Shown here piece by piece: positions 34,714 to 44,169 of a stretch of DNA of 64,000 bases. Every line of letters begins with the position of its first letter. Position 1 is the first letter of the stretch. The position numbers and the translations under genes are program-made. The stretch is from JANLVJ01 sp031363945 (GTDB lineage: Bacteria; Bacteroidota; Bacteroidia; Sphingobacteriales; Sphingobacteriaceae). Location of the stretch: assembly GCA_031363945.1 (NCBI GenBank), contig JANLVJ010000024.1, forward strand, positions 18,956 through 82,955, given 5' to 3'. The notes beneath the pieces are model-generated. The model did no database searches. It saw only the letters and a program-made list of their open reading frames with translations, and was not told where the DNA came from.

Positions 34714-34839
34714 TCAGACTTCTGATTCTTCGGCCTTATCGACTTTCAGTAAATGCGTGAATAGAAACATAATACCCGCTATACCAACACTGCCAATTGT
34801 CAGGTAAATTAATGAAGGGAAAAATAATTCAACACCCAT
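34714..34839 (-). CDS. Small single-span membrane protein, 41 residues
   Basis: An open frame of 41 codons plus stop begins at the ATG at 34839. It translates to MGVELFFPSLIYLTIGSVGI and continues through AGIMFLFTHLL to a charged tail KVDKAEESEV. Residues about 6-31 form one hydrophobic helix; the C-terminal tail is charged and would lie in the cytoplasm. It lies 90 bases downstream of the MpaB/DUF2236 gene on the same strand, so it may be its co-transcribed partner. I recognise no family. Codon use and the clean membrane topology argue against chance, but this is short. Confidence 0.55.
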   Translation of the reverse strand: MGVELFFPSLIYLTIGSVGIAGIMFLFTHLLKVDKAEESEV

Positions 34840-34929
34840 GATTTTTGGTTAGTAAAAGTGCATATACGTTAAATTGCAGAATTCTGTTTCATTTATTCTG
34901 CAAGCACCTTTACAAACTAATCAGGGGGT

Positions 34930-35988
34930 TTATCCCGGCAGGTTTGCTGTTTTAACTAATTTTGAAAACTGATCAAAATTCTTTTTTTGTACCTGATATT
35001 CAAAGGATGAACTTGTTTTAAATTCTTTCAAAAAATTAAGCGTTTTTAAGGCAAATAAATCAGTTTCACTTAAGTTTAGTTTTGGAACGTTTAATAGGTC
35101 AGCAGTTTCATCACCCAGTAAGAAACGCATTAATGGCAAAAAACTGCTTTTGACTTTTTTTGAACCAAATTCAACGGTATTAAAATAGTCGATAAGTGAT
35201 TTAGTAAGAGCAATACCGTGAGCTGAAGTCTTAAACTGACGCCTGCGAATTGATTCTTCCAATAAATTAACATCTTTGCCGCTATCTGGTAGAAGGGTAC
35301 GGTTAATACCCGATAAACTCCCGATGATATTCCAAAGATGAATAAAGTGCTGCTGCTCTGCATATGCTACACTAATTCCCAGTTTGCGCAAACCTCTGAC
35401 AGTAATGAAAGAAAGTGCCAGATTTGTTCCAGCCATATCCTCCTGGTTAATTGGTCTTCCCCAGTTATCATTCCACTCTTTACCAGCCAATGTATAATAA
35501 CGTGCTGCAGCATGAATCAACCTGATTTTTAGAATACTGGAGAAACCTTTTCCGGTCGGTTCAAATGCATCGGGTGCCATAACATCCCAGATGAATACGG
35601 CTGTATCGAGTAATCGCTTTGCAGGATCATTTTTAATTTTTTCTGATAAGTATAAAACCTGAGCTCCATCGGCAGCAGCATAACAAAACGGTAAAGACAA
35701 CAAGCCGAGAAGTTGTGTAATTGATTGAGCATAACGTGCAAAAAATAATGTTCCCTTTAACATACTTTTTTTTATTGCCCAAACGGGAAGGGTTGACGCT
35801 GAATCAACCAATATTTTCATCTGAGGTTGTTCTCTGCATGCTATAAGATTGGAATTGGTTTCTAAACCCGCCATTAGTTGACGTAATTCAACCTTACGCA
35901 CAGCATTTTCAAAGTAATAGCTTATTAAATTATCTGCCAGCGGATCTGCTTGAGTGCGCATTTCATTTAAAAAGTCATTTGTATACAT
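34930..35988 (-). CDS. MpaB/DUF2236-family oxygenase-like protein
   Basis: This 352-residue protein has the DUF2236 (MpaB/latex-clearing-protein) helical fold, which in studied members binds heme b through a histidine. Family-like motifs include KGTLFFARYAQSITQLLGLL near the N-terminal third, IRLIHAAARYY near 157 with candidate arginine and histidine, and WGRPINQEDMAGTNLALSF near 177-195. The rest is helical. No signal peptide is seen. Oxygenase activity is inferred from relatives; the substrate is unknown. A 41-residue membrane ORF follows on the same strand. Confidence 0.8.
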   Translation of the reverse strand: MYTNDFLNEMRTQADPLADNLISYYFENAVRKVELRQLMAGLETNSNLIACREQPQMKILVDSASTLPVWAIKKSMLKGTLFFARYAQSITQLLGLLSLPFCYAAADGAQVLYLSEKIKNDPAKRLLDTAVFIWDVMAPDAFEPTGKGFSSILKIRLIHAAARYYTLAGKEWNDNWGRPINQEDMAGTNLALSFITVRGLRKLGISVAYAEQQHFIHLWNIIGSLSGINRTLLPDSGKDVNLLEESIRRRQFKTSAHGIALTKSLIDYFNTVEFGSKKVKSSFLPLMRFLLGDETADLLNVPKLNLSETDLFALKTLNFLKEFKTSSSFEYQVQKKNFDQFSKLVKTANLPG

Positions 35989-36123
35989 ATTGCGTGGTTT
36001 ATTATTTTAAGTCTTTTATAGCTCTACTATATTCCAACACATGTACTGCATTCGGGTTTTTGATCAATCGCTATTTCAAGCAATATCTATTATCTTTAAG
36101 TGCACATTATTTCTTATCAGGCA

Positions 36124-37233
36124 ATGAAGTCAATAAATGAATTATCACGTAGAAATTTTATAAAAACCACAGCCTTAGGTATTGGTGCCTTAGCATTGGC
36201 CCCTTTATTAAAAGTAGTAGCTATAAATAAACCTGCTAAGCGCCTGGGTATTGCGCTTGTTGGTCTGGGTAGTTACAGTACAGGACAGCTTGCTCCTGCA
36301 TTAATGCATACTAAAAACTGTTACCTCGCAGGTATTGTTAGCGGTTCACCAGCAAAAGCAAAGAGCTGGGCTGCGCAATATCAGATTAAGTCAGGCAATA
36401 TTTATAATTATGAGAACTTTGATCAAATCATACATAATACTGAAATCGATATTGTCTACATAGTTCTTCCTGTGTTCTTGCATAAAGAATTCACCATACG
36501 TGCCGCACGTGCAGGTAAACATGTTATTTGTGAAAAACCAATGGCATTGAATGCTGCTGAATGCAAGCTTATGATTAAGGCGTGTAATGAGCAACATCGT
36601 TTATTATCAATAGGCTACAGACTTCACTTTGAGCCGCATAATTTAGAAGTCATGCGGCTGGGTCAGCAAAAAATAATGGGCAATATTGTTTCTTTAGATA
36701 CTGGTAATGGTTTTACATACCATGGTGATCCAAAAGCATGGCGCTTAAAAAAAGCATTGGGTGGCGGTGGTGGTTTAATGGACATGGGCATTTATAGTAT
36801 TCAGGGAACACGGTATTCATTAGGGAAAGAGCCGATCGCTGTAAAAGCCAGGCAGGAAAAGCTCAGACCTGATTTTTTTACCGATGTTGATGAAACTGTT
36901 TTTTGGGAACTTGAATTTGACGGAGGACTAAAAACTACAGGTAAATCGAGTTATAATAATGACTGGAGTTATCTGAAAGTTGAAGCCTCTCAGGGTAATT
37001 TTGAACTTGGGCCAGCCTATGGTTACGGTAGTATAAAAGGAGTGGTAAATGGTAAAGTAATGCAATTACCCAATATCATTCAACAGGCGGCACAGATGGA
37101 TGATTTTGCAGAGTGCGTAAATACTAATAAAGAAAGCCGGGTTGCAGGAATGGAAGGTTTAAAAGATATGCTTGTGGTAGATGCAATTTATAAAAGTCTT
37201 GGCTCTGGTAACTGGGAAAAAATTAGCACTTAA
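36124..37233 (+). CDS. Tat-exported Gfo/Idh/MocA-family oxidoreductase
   Basis: This NAD(P)-dependent sugar oxidoreductase has 369 residues from the ATG at 36124. An upstream GTG is possible, but the ATG gives a clean Tat signal (ELSRRNFIKTTALGIGALALAP), so the enzyme is probably periplasmic with a tightly bound cofactor, as in glucose-fructose oxidoreductase. The Rossmann fold begins IALVGLGSYSTGQLAPAL. The Gfo motif is VICEKPMALNAAECKLMI and the C-terminal substrate domain includes GGGGLMDMGIYSIQG. Which sugar it acts on is not evident. It stands alone. Confidence 0.9.
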   Translation: MKSINELSRRNFIKTTALGIGALALAPLLKVVAINKPAKRLGIALVGLGSYSTGQLAPALMHTKNCYLAGIVSGSPAKAKSWAAQYQIKSGNIYNYENFDQIIHNTEIDIVYIVLPVFLHKEFTIRAARAGKHVICEKPMALNAAECKLMIKACNEQHRLLSIGYRLHFEPHNLEVMRLGQQKIMGNIVSLDTGNGFTYHGDPKAWRLKKALGGGGGLMDMGIYSIQGTRYSLGKEPIAVKARQEKLRPDFFTDVDETVFWELEFDGGLKTTGKSSYNNDWSYLKVEASQGNFELGPAYGYGSIKGVVNGKVMQLPNIIQQAAQMDDFAECVNTNKESRVAGMEGLKDMLVVDAIYKSLGSGNWEKIST

Positions 37234-37403
37234 TTGCTTGTTGGTATTGCAGGTTATTCTTAAATTTATAAATATCTGGCGTTAATTAAGTGGCTGACTA
37301 CTTAATTTCTTTACATCGAAAATGAGTAGATTAATATTCTGAATATGTGCGTATTAATTACGTTAAGAATTAGTTACAACTGTCTTTAACAGAAAATAAA
37401 TTG

Positions 37404-37433
37404 TTGGTATTTAAATAAATTGTTAAATATTTG
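37404..37433 (+). promoter_or_regulatory. Putative Bacteroidota promoter for the basic-protein gene
   Basis: A TTG at 37404-37406 and AATATTTG at 37426-37433 (seven of eight matches to TAnnTTTG) are separated by 19 bases, the standard Bacteroidota spacing. The ATG of the basic protein lies 24 bases past the box. Confidence 0.5.
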
Positions 37434-37456
37434 TAAAGTTATTAAGCAAAAGAAAA

Positions 37457-38065
37457 ATGAAAGGATCCAATAAAGATCACGTAAGTGTCAAATCGTTAAA
37501 GAACGAAATAACAGGAAAGATCAAGGCAGCGATAAATTCTGCCGGGGGCCTAGCCGCAAAATCAATCGAAAAAAAGATTGAAAAAGCCAGCAAAAAACTA
37601 GCTCAAAAAGTAATTAAGGCGTCGCAAAAGCTAAAAAAAATAGTAGAAGAAAAAATTCGTAAGAGCGAAAAAGCTTCTTCTAAAGGACTAAAAGTTGCAA
37701 GCAGAAAGTTAGCATCTTCAAAGCTTGTTTCAGGTAAAACAGCAGGGGTTTTAAAGAATAGCAAAAAATCGTCTCTTCTCGCAAATATCTCAAAATCTGT
37801 GGCTGTTACCAAACCAACTCGCATACGTACAAGAAAGCCAAAACTAACAACCATTTCAGTACCAACGCCTACTCCGGTACCGGTTCGCCGCCGGCGATCA
37901 GCTACAAAAACAGCTACTGAAATTACAGCAGTAAAGGCAGCTGTTGTTTCACCGGTAAAACCAAAACAAATCCGCATTCGCAAGCCTAAAATTACGGTAG
38001 CAAATAAAGAAGTTGCATCCGATAAGGCTGTTCCTGCTAAACCAACTCCTGATACACTTGCATAA
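37457..38065 (+). CDS. Histone-H1-like lysine/alanine-rich basic protein
   Basis: This 202-residue low-complexity protein is very rich in lysine, serine, alanine and arginine, with almost no aromatic residues. Residues about 10-70 are predicted helical with heptad-like KKIEKASKKLAQKVIKASQ. The second half has two related basic segments (KPTRIRTRKPKLTTISV near 115 and KPKQIRIRKPKITVANK near 173) separated by a proline-rich linker and RRRRS. It looks like a nucleic-acid compaction protein similar in style to bacterial H1-like proteins, but it matches no family I can name. It has its own promoter and a strong terminator. Confidence 0.8.
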   Translation: MKGSNKDHVSVKSLKNEITGKIKAAINSAGGLAAKSIEKKIEKASKKLAQKVIKASQKLKKIVEEKIRKSEKASSKGLKVASRKLASSKLVSGKTAGVLKNSKKSSLLANISKSVAVTKPTRIRTRKPKLTTISVPTPTPVPVRRRRSATKTATEITAVKAAVVSPVKPKQIRIRKPKITVANKEVASDKAVPAKPTPDTLA

Positions 38066-38146
38066 TATTGATCGGTCTAAAAATTAGACAGGTAATTGTT
38101 AAAGCATGAATTCACGAATTCTTTTTATTAATTTGATAAAATCCGG

Positions 38147-38182
38147 TAGTCCCTGTAGTTTACAGGGACTATTTTTATTTTT
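38147..38182 (+). terminator. Strong terminator after the basic-protein gene
   Basis: A perfect 11-bp stem TAGTCCCTGTA/TACAGGGACTA with a 3-base loop is followed by TTTTTATTTTT. It begins 82 bases after the stop codon and isolates ppk from upstream transcription. Confidence 0.92.
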
Positions 38183-38244
38183 GCACGGGTGTACCTTATA
38201 CGATAATTCTCTTCAGAATACACTGGAGATTTCTTGACAGTAGA

Positions 38245-40326
38245 ATGAAAGCTAAAATTCCCCTTACAAACAGAGAAATAAGTTGGTTATCGTTTAATGA
38301 GCGGGTTTTGCAAGAAGCTCAGGATCCTACTGTACCATTGATAGAACGCATCCGCTTTCTGGCCATATTTTCATCAAATCTTGACGAGTTTTTCAGAGTA
38401 CGTGTAGCAGCATTAAATAGGTTAACGCTCATACCTAAACATGAACGTAAAATACTTGGGTATTCGCCTGTTCGGGTTTTAAATCAGATTCAGGAGATTG
38501 TCATCAGGCAACAGGTAAGATTCAACGAACTGTATGAGAAGGTTATTATACCTGAACTTGCTGACAAAAAAATATTTTTACTAAACGAAAGTCAGCTAAA
38601 TGTTTCCAGAGGTGAATTTGTAAAGAGGCAATTTCAGGAGAAAATTATGCCAACCCTGGTACCGATCATGCTTGATGGCTTAAAGGTATTTCCATTTTTA
38701 AAAGATCGCTGTGTATACCTGGTTGTTAAACTTTCAAGAAAAGATGAACTTTTAAAGCCAAGAATGGCACTGATCGAAATTCCTACAGAAGTAAATCCAC
38801 GTTTTGTAGTATTACCTGAAAGTGGTAATCTACGGTTTATCATCATGCTTGATGATGTGATCAGATATTCATTGAGTGAGCTTTTTTCGACCTTCCAATA
38901 TGATACGTTTGATGCATTTACGGTTAAATTGACCCGTGATGCAGAGCTTGATCTTGACAATGATCTCGGTGAAAAATTTATTGACATTATTTCTAAAAGC
39001 CTTAGACAACGGGTTAAAGGAAAGCCTGTAAGATTTGCCTTTGACAAAGATATTTTACCAGATATGCTTCACTATCTGGTACGAAAAATTGGTCTCAAAA
39101 AACAGAGTCTGATACCAGGTGCACGCTACCATAATTTCAAAGATTATATTAAATTTCCCAATGTTGGCGACAAGCAACTTGAGTATACTCCAATTATACC
39201 CTTACCAGTAGTTGATTTGCCCCTGGGTTCAAGTTTCTTCTCTGTACTTAAAAAGAAAGATATCTTATTGCATATACCGTATCAATCATTTGACTATGTA
39301 GTACATTTTTTGCGGGAAGCAGCCATTGATCATCAGGTAAAAACCATCAGGATTACACTTTATCGCCTTGCCAGTAATTCACGCATTATAAATGTCCTGA
39401 TTAATGCTGCTAGAAATGGAAAAAACGTATATGTGATGGTTGAATTAAAAGCCAGATTTGATGAAGAGGCAAATATTTTTTGGACAAACAGGCTTGAAGA
39501 GGAGGGAATCAAGGTATTAACAGAAATACATAACCTGAAAGTGCACTCTAAGATTTGCCTCATAACACGTAAAGAGGGTCGTAAAGATGTGTATTATGCG
39601 CATTTAGGAACTGGAAATTACAATGAAAAAACAGCAAGGATTTATGCTGATCAAAGTTTCTTTACTGCTGATAAACGGATTACGTATGAATTGCATGCTC
39701 TTTTTAAAGAGATTAATGAGGGTGTAATCATTAACTCATACCAACATCTCATGGTAGCTCCAGTTGATCTTCGAAAAAGAATGCTGCTACTAATTGAAAA
39801 CGAAATTATCTTTGCACGTGCAAAGAAAGCTGCCGCCATTACGCTTAAACTTAATAGTCTTGTTGATGAACAAATAATTGCTAAACTTTATGAAGCCAGT
39901 ATTGCCGGTGTGAAAATTAAACTAATTATAAGAGGGGTCTGCTGTTTGGTGCCTGAAGTCAAGAAGTATTCAGAAAATATAACGGCAATCAGCATAATAG
40001 ATAAATTTCTCGAGCATAGCCGTGTTTATTTATTTCACAACGGGGGTAAAGAATTATGCTATCTTTCTTCGGCAGATATGATGACAAGAAATCTTGACAG
40101 ACGGCTTGAAGTGGCTTTTCCTATTTATGACAAAAAGCTATTAAAAGAAATGAAAGCCATATTGGAATTGCAGTTTAAAGATAATACCAAGGCCAGAATT
40201 ATAGACAGTACCAATAGTAATAAGTATCAGCAATTTGATGAAACAGAAAATCATCGCGCCCAGCTTGATATTTATACCTATTTAAAAAATCGCCAACCTA
40301 ACTTAACAACCCCAACAATACAATGA
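38245..40326 (+). CDS. ppk1: Polyphosphate kinase 1
   Basis: This enzyme polymerises the gamma phosphate of ATP into polyphosphate at the inner membrane. It has 693 residues, a usual length. The N-terminal domain begins with NREISWLSFNERVLQEA and SSNLDEFFRVRVA. The first phospholipase-D-like domain carries TIRITLYRLASNSRI and KARFDEEANI, with the autophosphorylated histidine in NLKVHSKICLI. AHLGTGNYNEKTARIY and the second histidine region LEHSRVYLFHNGG follow. Its stop overlaps ppx by four bases, so synthesis and breakdown enzymes are made together. Confidence 0.96.
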   Translation: MKAKIPLTNREISWLSFNERVLQEAQDPTVPLIERIRFLAIFSSNLDEFFRVRVAALNRLTLIPKHERKILGYSPVRVLNQIQEIVIRQQVRFNELYEKVIIPELADKKIFLLNESQLNVSRGEFVKRQFQEKIMPTLVPIMLDGLKVFPFLKDRCVYLVVKLSRKDELLKPRMALIEIPTEVNPRFVVLPESGNLRFIIMLDDVIRYSLSELFSTFQYDTFDAFTVKLTRDAELDLDNDLGEKFIDIISKSLRQRVKGKPVRFAFDKDILPDMLHYLVRKIGLKKQSLIPGARYHNFKDYIKFPNVGDKQLEYTPIIPLPVVDLPLGSSFFSVLKKKDILLHIPYQSFDYVVHFLREAAIDHQVKTIRITLYRLASNSRIINVLINAARNGKNVYVMVELKARFDEEANIFWTNRLEEEGIKVLTEIHNLKVHSKICLITRKEGRKDVYYAHLGTGNYNEKTARIYADQSFFTADKRITYELHALFKEINEGVIINSYQHLMVAPVDLRKRMLLLIENEIIFARAKKAAAITLKLNSLVDEQIIAKLYEASIAGVKIKLIIRGVCCLVPEVKKYSENITAISIIDKFLEHSRVYLFHNGGKELCYLSSADMMTRNLDRRLEVAFPIYDKKLLKEMKAILELQFKDNTKARIIDSTNSNKYQQFDETENHRAQLDIYTYLKNRQPNLTTPTIQ

Positions 40327-41210
40327 GATTTGCCGCAATTGATATCGGGTCAAATGCCATCAGGCTTCTTATATCTGATATTGTGCAGACTGAACAGTCA
40401 ACCTACCTTGCCAAAAAAAATACACTTATCAGAGTTCCACTCCGTTTGGGTGATGATGCTTTTTTGGATAAAAAATTAAGTGACCGTAAGACAGATGATT
40501 TGTTGAAAACGATGCAGGCTTTTAAAAATCTGCTTGATGTTTATAAAGTTGTTGATTATATGGCTTGTGCCACATCTGCCCTTCGGGAAACTACGAATGG
40601 GCCAGAAATTATCAGGCTTATAAAGCGAAAAACCGGCCTCGAAATTACGATCATTGAAGGTAAAACAGAGGCCGGAATGATCTATGCAACGCATACGGAA
40701 CAACTGCTTGACAAACGTAAAAGTTATTTATACATCGATGTAGGTGGCGGCAGCACCGAACTTTCTTTATTTACTGAAGGTATACTAGTGGCCTCCAACT
40801 CATTTAATATTGGCACCATTCGTATGCTTGACAATCAGGATTCAGAGTATACCTGGAAAGAACTTAAAGTTTGGGTTAAGTCACATACAGGCCATATTAC
40901 CAATTTGCAGGCAATTGGTACAGGTGGCAATATTAACAAGCTTTACCGTTTGTCTGAAGAGAAAAATGGTGCATCTCTGTCAGTTTCTAAACTCAGAGCG
41001 CTATACAATTACCTGAATGGATTTTCATTAAAAGAACGCATTGGTATTCTGGGCCTCAGGCAAGATCGCGCCGATGTGATTATTCCTGCCTCCGAAATAT
41101 TTCTATGTCTGGCCAGATGGGCCAATTTCAAGCAAATTATTGTTCCTAGTACAGGCCTCGTTGACGGTATAATCCAGCTCTTAATTGAAAAACATACAAA
41201 TCAGCCCTGA
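40323..41210 (+). CDS. ppx: Exopolyphosphatase, Ppx/GppA family
   Basis: This ASKHA-fold phosphatase removes terminal phosphate from polyphosphate or hydrolyses pppGpp. Its 295 residues correspond to the two ASKHA domains without the C-terminal HD domain of E. coli Ppx. Motifs include AAIDIGSNAIRLLI (phosphate 1), ACATSALRET, EGKTEAGMIY, DVGGGSTELSLF (phosphate 2) and GTGGNINKL. Its ATG overlaps the ppk1 stop (ATGA). Polyphosphate is the more likely substrate given that pairing. It ends one base before the convergent ndh gene. Confidence 0.94.
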   Translation: MRFAAIDIGSNAIRLLISDIVQTEQSTYLAKKNTLIRVPLRLGDDAFLDKKLSDRKTDDLLKTMQAFKNLLDVYKVVDYMACATSALRETTNGPEIIRLIKRKTGLEITIIEGKTEAGMIYATHTEQLLDKRKSYLYIDVGGGSTELSLFTEGILVASNSFNIGTIRMLDNQDSEYTWKELKVWVKSHTGHITNLQAIGTGGNINKLYRLSEEKNGASLSVSKLRALYNYLNGFSLKERIGILGLRQDRADVIIPASEIFLCLARWANFKQIIVPSTGLVDGIIQLLIEKHTNQP

Positions 41211-41211
41211 A

Positions 41212-42507
41212 CTATTTAAGTTCAGGCTTCGGCTCACGCTGAAATGGTTTGATGATAAGCCTCAATGACGGATTATACGTCACATAATTCCAGAACCAGT
41301 TTATGATAATGAAGATTTTGTTTTTTACACCAAGAGAAAGAATCAGGTGTACAAACATCCATGTTAACCAGGCAAAAAAGCCTTGAAAATGCATAAATGG
41401 CAGGTCAACCACGGCTTTATTCCTTCCCACTGTAGCCATACTTCCTTTATTAAAATAGACAAATTTTAACGGAAGTTTTTTTGCCGCCATCTTATTAAAG
41501 TTCTTGGCTAGTAGCGATCCTTGCTGTGAAGCAACAGCGGCAAGTTGCGGATGGCCTTTTGTGTAGGTTGTATCTTTCATCATAGCCATATCGCCAGCCA
41601 CATAAATATTTTCGGACCCGATTACCCGCAGGTATTCATCGACCATAATCCGGTTACCTTTATCAATAGCAGCTTCTGGTAATCCTTTTATCGTATTGCC
41701 AATTACGCCTGCAGCCCAAATAAGATTATCTGTACGAATAACATTACCGTTGCTCAGGGAAACCTGCCTTCCATCATAATCTTTGACAAAAGTACCCAGT
41801 ACCAGTTCAATTCCAAGCTCTTTCAGGTAATTTAAAGCGGCACGTTGAGAAACTTCTGCCATCCCGTTTAGCACCGTTGGCAATCCTTCGATAAGGTAGA
41901 TTTTCATCCTGTCGAAATTCATTTGCGGGTAATCTTTTGGTAGAATATAATGGCGCATTTCTGCCAGTGTTCCAGCAATTTCAGTTCCTGTAGGTCCTCC
42001 GCCAACAACTACCAAATTTAGGAGCCCGTCTCGCTCATCATCACTATCAGCAAGTACCGATTTTTCAAAGTTTTCAAGTAATGTATTTCTGAGTGCAATG
42101 GCCTCAGTAACCGATTTCATTGGAATACTGAATGCCTCGATATTCTTGTTGCCGAAGAAATTATTGGTAGTTCCCATGGCCAGCACCAAAAAGTCGTACT
42201 GAATTTTACCAATTGAGGTTTCTATTGATTTATCCTGTTCATCCATTGCAATTACATCTGCTATGCGGATAAAGATATCTTTATCAGCTTCAAAAACCTT
42301 TCTCAATGGAAATGATACAGCACTTGGTTCTAATCCAGCAGTAGCAACCTGATAGAAAAGTGGCTGAAACTGGTGGTAATTATTTTTATCAATTAAGACA
42401 ACCTGATATTCTTTTTTATTGATTTTTCTTGCCAGAGACAAGCCACCGAAACCAGCACCAATAATGACAATTCTTTTTTTATCGGTAAAGGGCAAATTTA
42501 AGCTCAT
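41212..42507 (-). CDS. ndh: Type II NADH:quinone dehydrogenase
   Basis: This single-subunit, non-proton-pumping NADH dehydrogenase passes electrons to quinone at the inner face of the membrane. It has 431 residues. The FAD site is VIIGAGFGGLSLARKI and the NADH site VVVGGGPTGTEIAGTLAE. QPLFYQVATAGLEPS and VYVAGDMAMM are family motifs, and AAVASQQGSLLAKNF lies near the quinone site. Hydrophobic/amphipathic C-terminal helices near 365-410 (AWLTWMFVHLILSL) would anchor it. It is monocistronic, with a -7-like box (TAATTTTG on the minus strand at 42564-42557) upstream. Confidence 0.94.
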   Translation of the reverse strand: MSLNLPFTDKKRIVIIGAGFGGLSLARKINKKEYQVVLIDKNNYHQFQPLFYQVATAGLEPSAVSFPLRKVFEADKDIFIRIADVIAMDEQDKSIETSIGKIQYDFLVLAMGTTNNFFGNKNIEAFSIPMKSVTEAIALRNTLLENFEKSVLADSDDERDGLLNLVVVGGGPTGTEIAGTLAEMRHYILPKDYPQMNFDRMKIYLIEGLPTVLNGMAEVSQRAALNYLKELGIELVLGTFVKDYDGRQVSLSNGNVIRTDNLIWAAGVIGNTIKGLPEAAIDKGNRIMVDEYLRVIGSENIYVAGDMAMMKDTTYTKGHPQLAAVASQQGSLLAKNFNKMAAKKLPLKFVYFNKGSMATVGRNKAVVDLPFMHFQGFFAWLTWMFVHLILSLGVKNKIFIIINWFWNYVTYNPSLRLIIKPFQREPKPELK

Positions 42508-42649
42508 ATTATAAAGGTTAGGTAAAACAGTAATGCAAACAAAACGTTGTATCGTTCAAAATTATCAATAACCGTTCCCTATTTAGACACTATTTGGCTG
42601 AGAATTGTTTTCATTTACTTAGCTTAGTATTTTTTGTAACGATATACCG

Positions 42650-42925
42650 ATGAGTATTTTAGAATCGAGCAAACTTTCACGTTTTGTTCTTTCATTTGAA
42701 GGAGTAGTTAGCAATCGCAAAGGTTCATGTAACCCACAGCAATGCGAATCATTAGATGGGAAAAAAGGTGCTGCATGTTGCAAACTAGGTTATACCTGTC
42801 CTTTTTTGGGTGAAAGTAAATGTAATGTTTATACGCTCAGACCAAGAAACTGTAGTACTTTTCCACGCTCTCCTCAAGAACTTTTACTTGTAAAAGGCTG
42901 TGGTTACTACTGGGATGAAAAATAA
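42650..42925 (+). CDS. YkgJ-like cysteine-cluster protein
   Basis: This 91-residue soluble protein has eight cysteines at residues 27, 32, 43, 44, 50, 58, 68 and 84. The arrangement, with the CC pair followed by CPFLGESKCNVYTLRPRNC and FP, matches the YkgJ/CxxCxxCC family, thought to bind zinc or an iron-sulfur cluster. Function is unknown. It is short for the family but complete, since start and stop flank the whole motif. It is divergent from ndh. Confidence 0.82.
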   Translation: MSILESSKLSRFVLSFEGVVSNRKGSCNPQQCESLDGKKGAACCKLGYTCPFLGESKCNVYTLRPRNCSTFPRSPQELLLVKGCGYYWDEK

Positions 42926-42998
42926 CAGATGAGATAAATTATTCACGATCCGTAGTTTCTTTTTACAAAAACCTGATTTGAGTTTAAGTAAACATATT

Positions 42999-44159
42999 TT
43001 ATAGTTTGACTCTTACTGTATCACGTTTAATTTCTATCAGTTTGGTCTGAACGGTAGAACTCTCGTGCATTTCATCCGTTGCATGCAAAACAAGGGTGTC
43101 TTTATCTGTTAATTTGCCATAAACTTCTGTAAAACCAGCATTTTCATTTCCTCTATTCACGGCTATCCTATGAATTTTGTGATCAGTTACTGTAAGTACA
43201 TAATTGCCTTCAGTTGAACTAAAAAGAGCGCTTGCAGGTACGATAAAGGTTGGGATTGCATTTGATACAGGAATAGTTACATCTGCATACATGCCTGGTA
43301 GTAAGAGTTTCTCTTGATTATAAACATCCATCTCAATTCGCTCAGCGCGTAGCTTTTTATCAAGACTTCCAGCCAGACGCACAATACGGGCATGAAATTT
43401 TTTACCTGGCAACGCCTTTATTGAAAAACTCACATCGACTTTTGGTGCTAGCTGTCCGGTATATTGCTCAGGTATTGAAATAACAAGTCGTAATTTATCC
43501 TGTTGTTCAAGGCTGAATAACGGAAGTTCTGAACTCTTACCCCCGGGGCCTACAAATGCTCCCGGGTTAATATTTCTTGAACTAATTACCCCACTGAAAG
43601 GAGCATGTATTGAAAGATAGGATAGCTGGTCTTTAACTTCTTTATAAGCTGAACGGTTAGCCATTAACTGGGCACTATCAGCACTTTTGCGTGCAAGGGC
43701 TTGTTCCAGGTCATTCTTAGAAATGGTACCCGGTGTCTTACTTGTTTCAAACAGACGGTGGTATGAGGAATTGCTTGCCCTGAAAATTGCTTCCTGAGCG
43801 CTCAGGCGCGAATTGGCTCCTTGTAATTGGGAGCTTATTTCAGGTGCCTCAAGGGTAACCAGTAATTGCCCTGTTTGAACCTGGGCACCTACATCTACGA
43901 GAACTTTCTTGACAAAAGAGTTAGTCTTGGCATAAATATCTACCTGCTGATACGCAATTAACTCACCCGGCAATTCAAGGCTAGTAATTAGCTTGCCCCG
44001 TCTAAGCAAAAAACTTTCGGTAAGGCTTTTACTGTTCTGGTTTTGCTTTTCTTGATCCTTTACATTATTTGCCGTTTGATTACACGCATATAATGTAAGT
44101 AGCAATAAGATCAGGCAGCATATTCTGCTGGAAATTTGATTAACGCACATATCAGGCAT
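42999..44159 (-). CDS. RND efflux periplasmic adaptor (HlyD/MFP family), lipoprotein
   Basis: This adaptor joins an RND pump to its outer-membrane channel. It has 386 residues. An N-terminal signal ends in a lipobox (LLTLYAC, then NQTANN), so it is probably a lipid-anchored protein; the start may be the first or fourth codon, both ATG. It has the lipoyl-like hairpin halves (VKKVLVDVGAQVQTGQLLVTLEAPEI in pieces, and APFSGVISSRNINPGAFVG), a coiled coil about 115-165, and a beta-barrel region. It lies 10 bases downstream of the pump gene, the third gene of tolC-RND-MFP. Confidence 0.92.
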   Translation of the reverse strand: MPDMCVNQISSRICCLILLLLTLYACNQTANNVKDQEKQNQNSKSLTESFLLRRGKLITSLELPGELIAYQQVDIYAKTNSFVKKVLVDVGAQVQTGQLLVTLEAPEISSQLQGANSRLSAQEAIFRASNSSYHRLFETSKTPGTISKNDLEQALARKSADSAQLMANRSAYKEVKDQLSYLSIHAPFSGVISSRNINPGAFVGPGGKSSELPLFSLEQQDKLRLVISIPEQYTGQLAPKVDVSFSIKALPGKKFHARIVRLAGSLDKKLRAERIEMDVYNQEKLLLPGMYADVTIPVSNAIPTFIVPASALFSSTEGNYVLTVTDHKIHRIAVNRGNENAGFTEVYGKLTDKDTLVLHATDEMHESSTVQTKLIEIKRDTVRVKL

Positions 44160-44169
44160 TCAACTTTTA

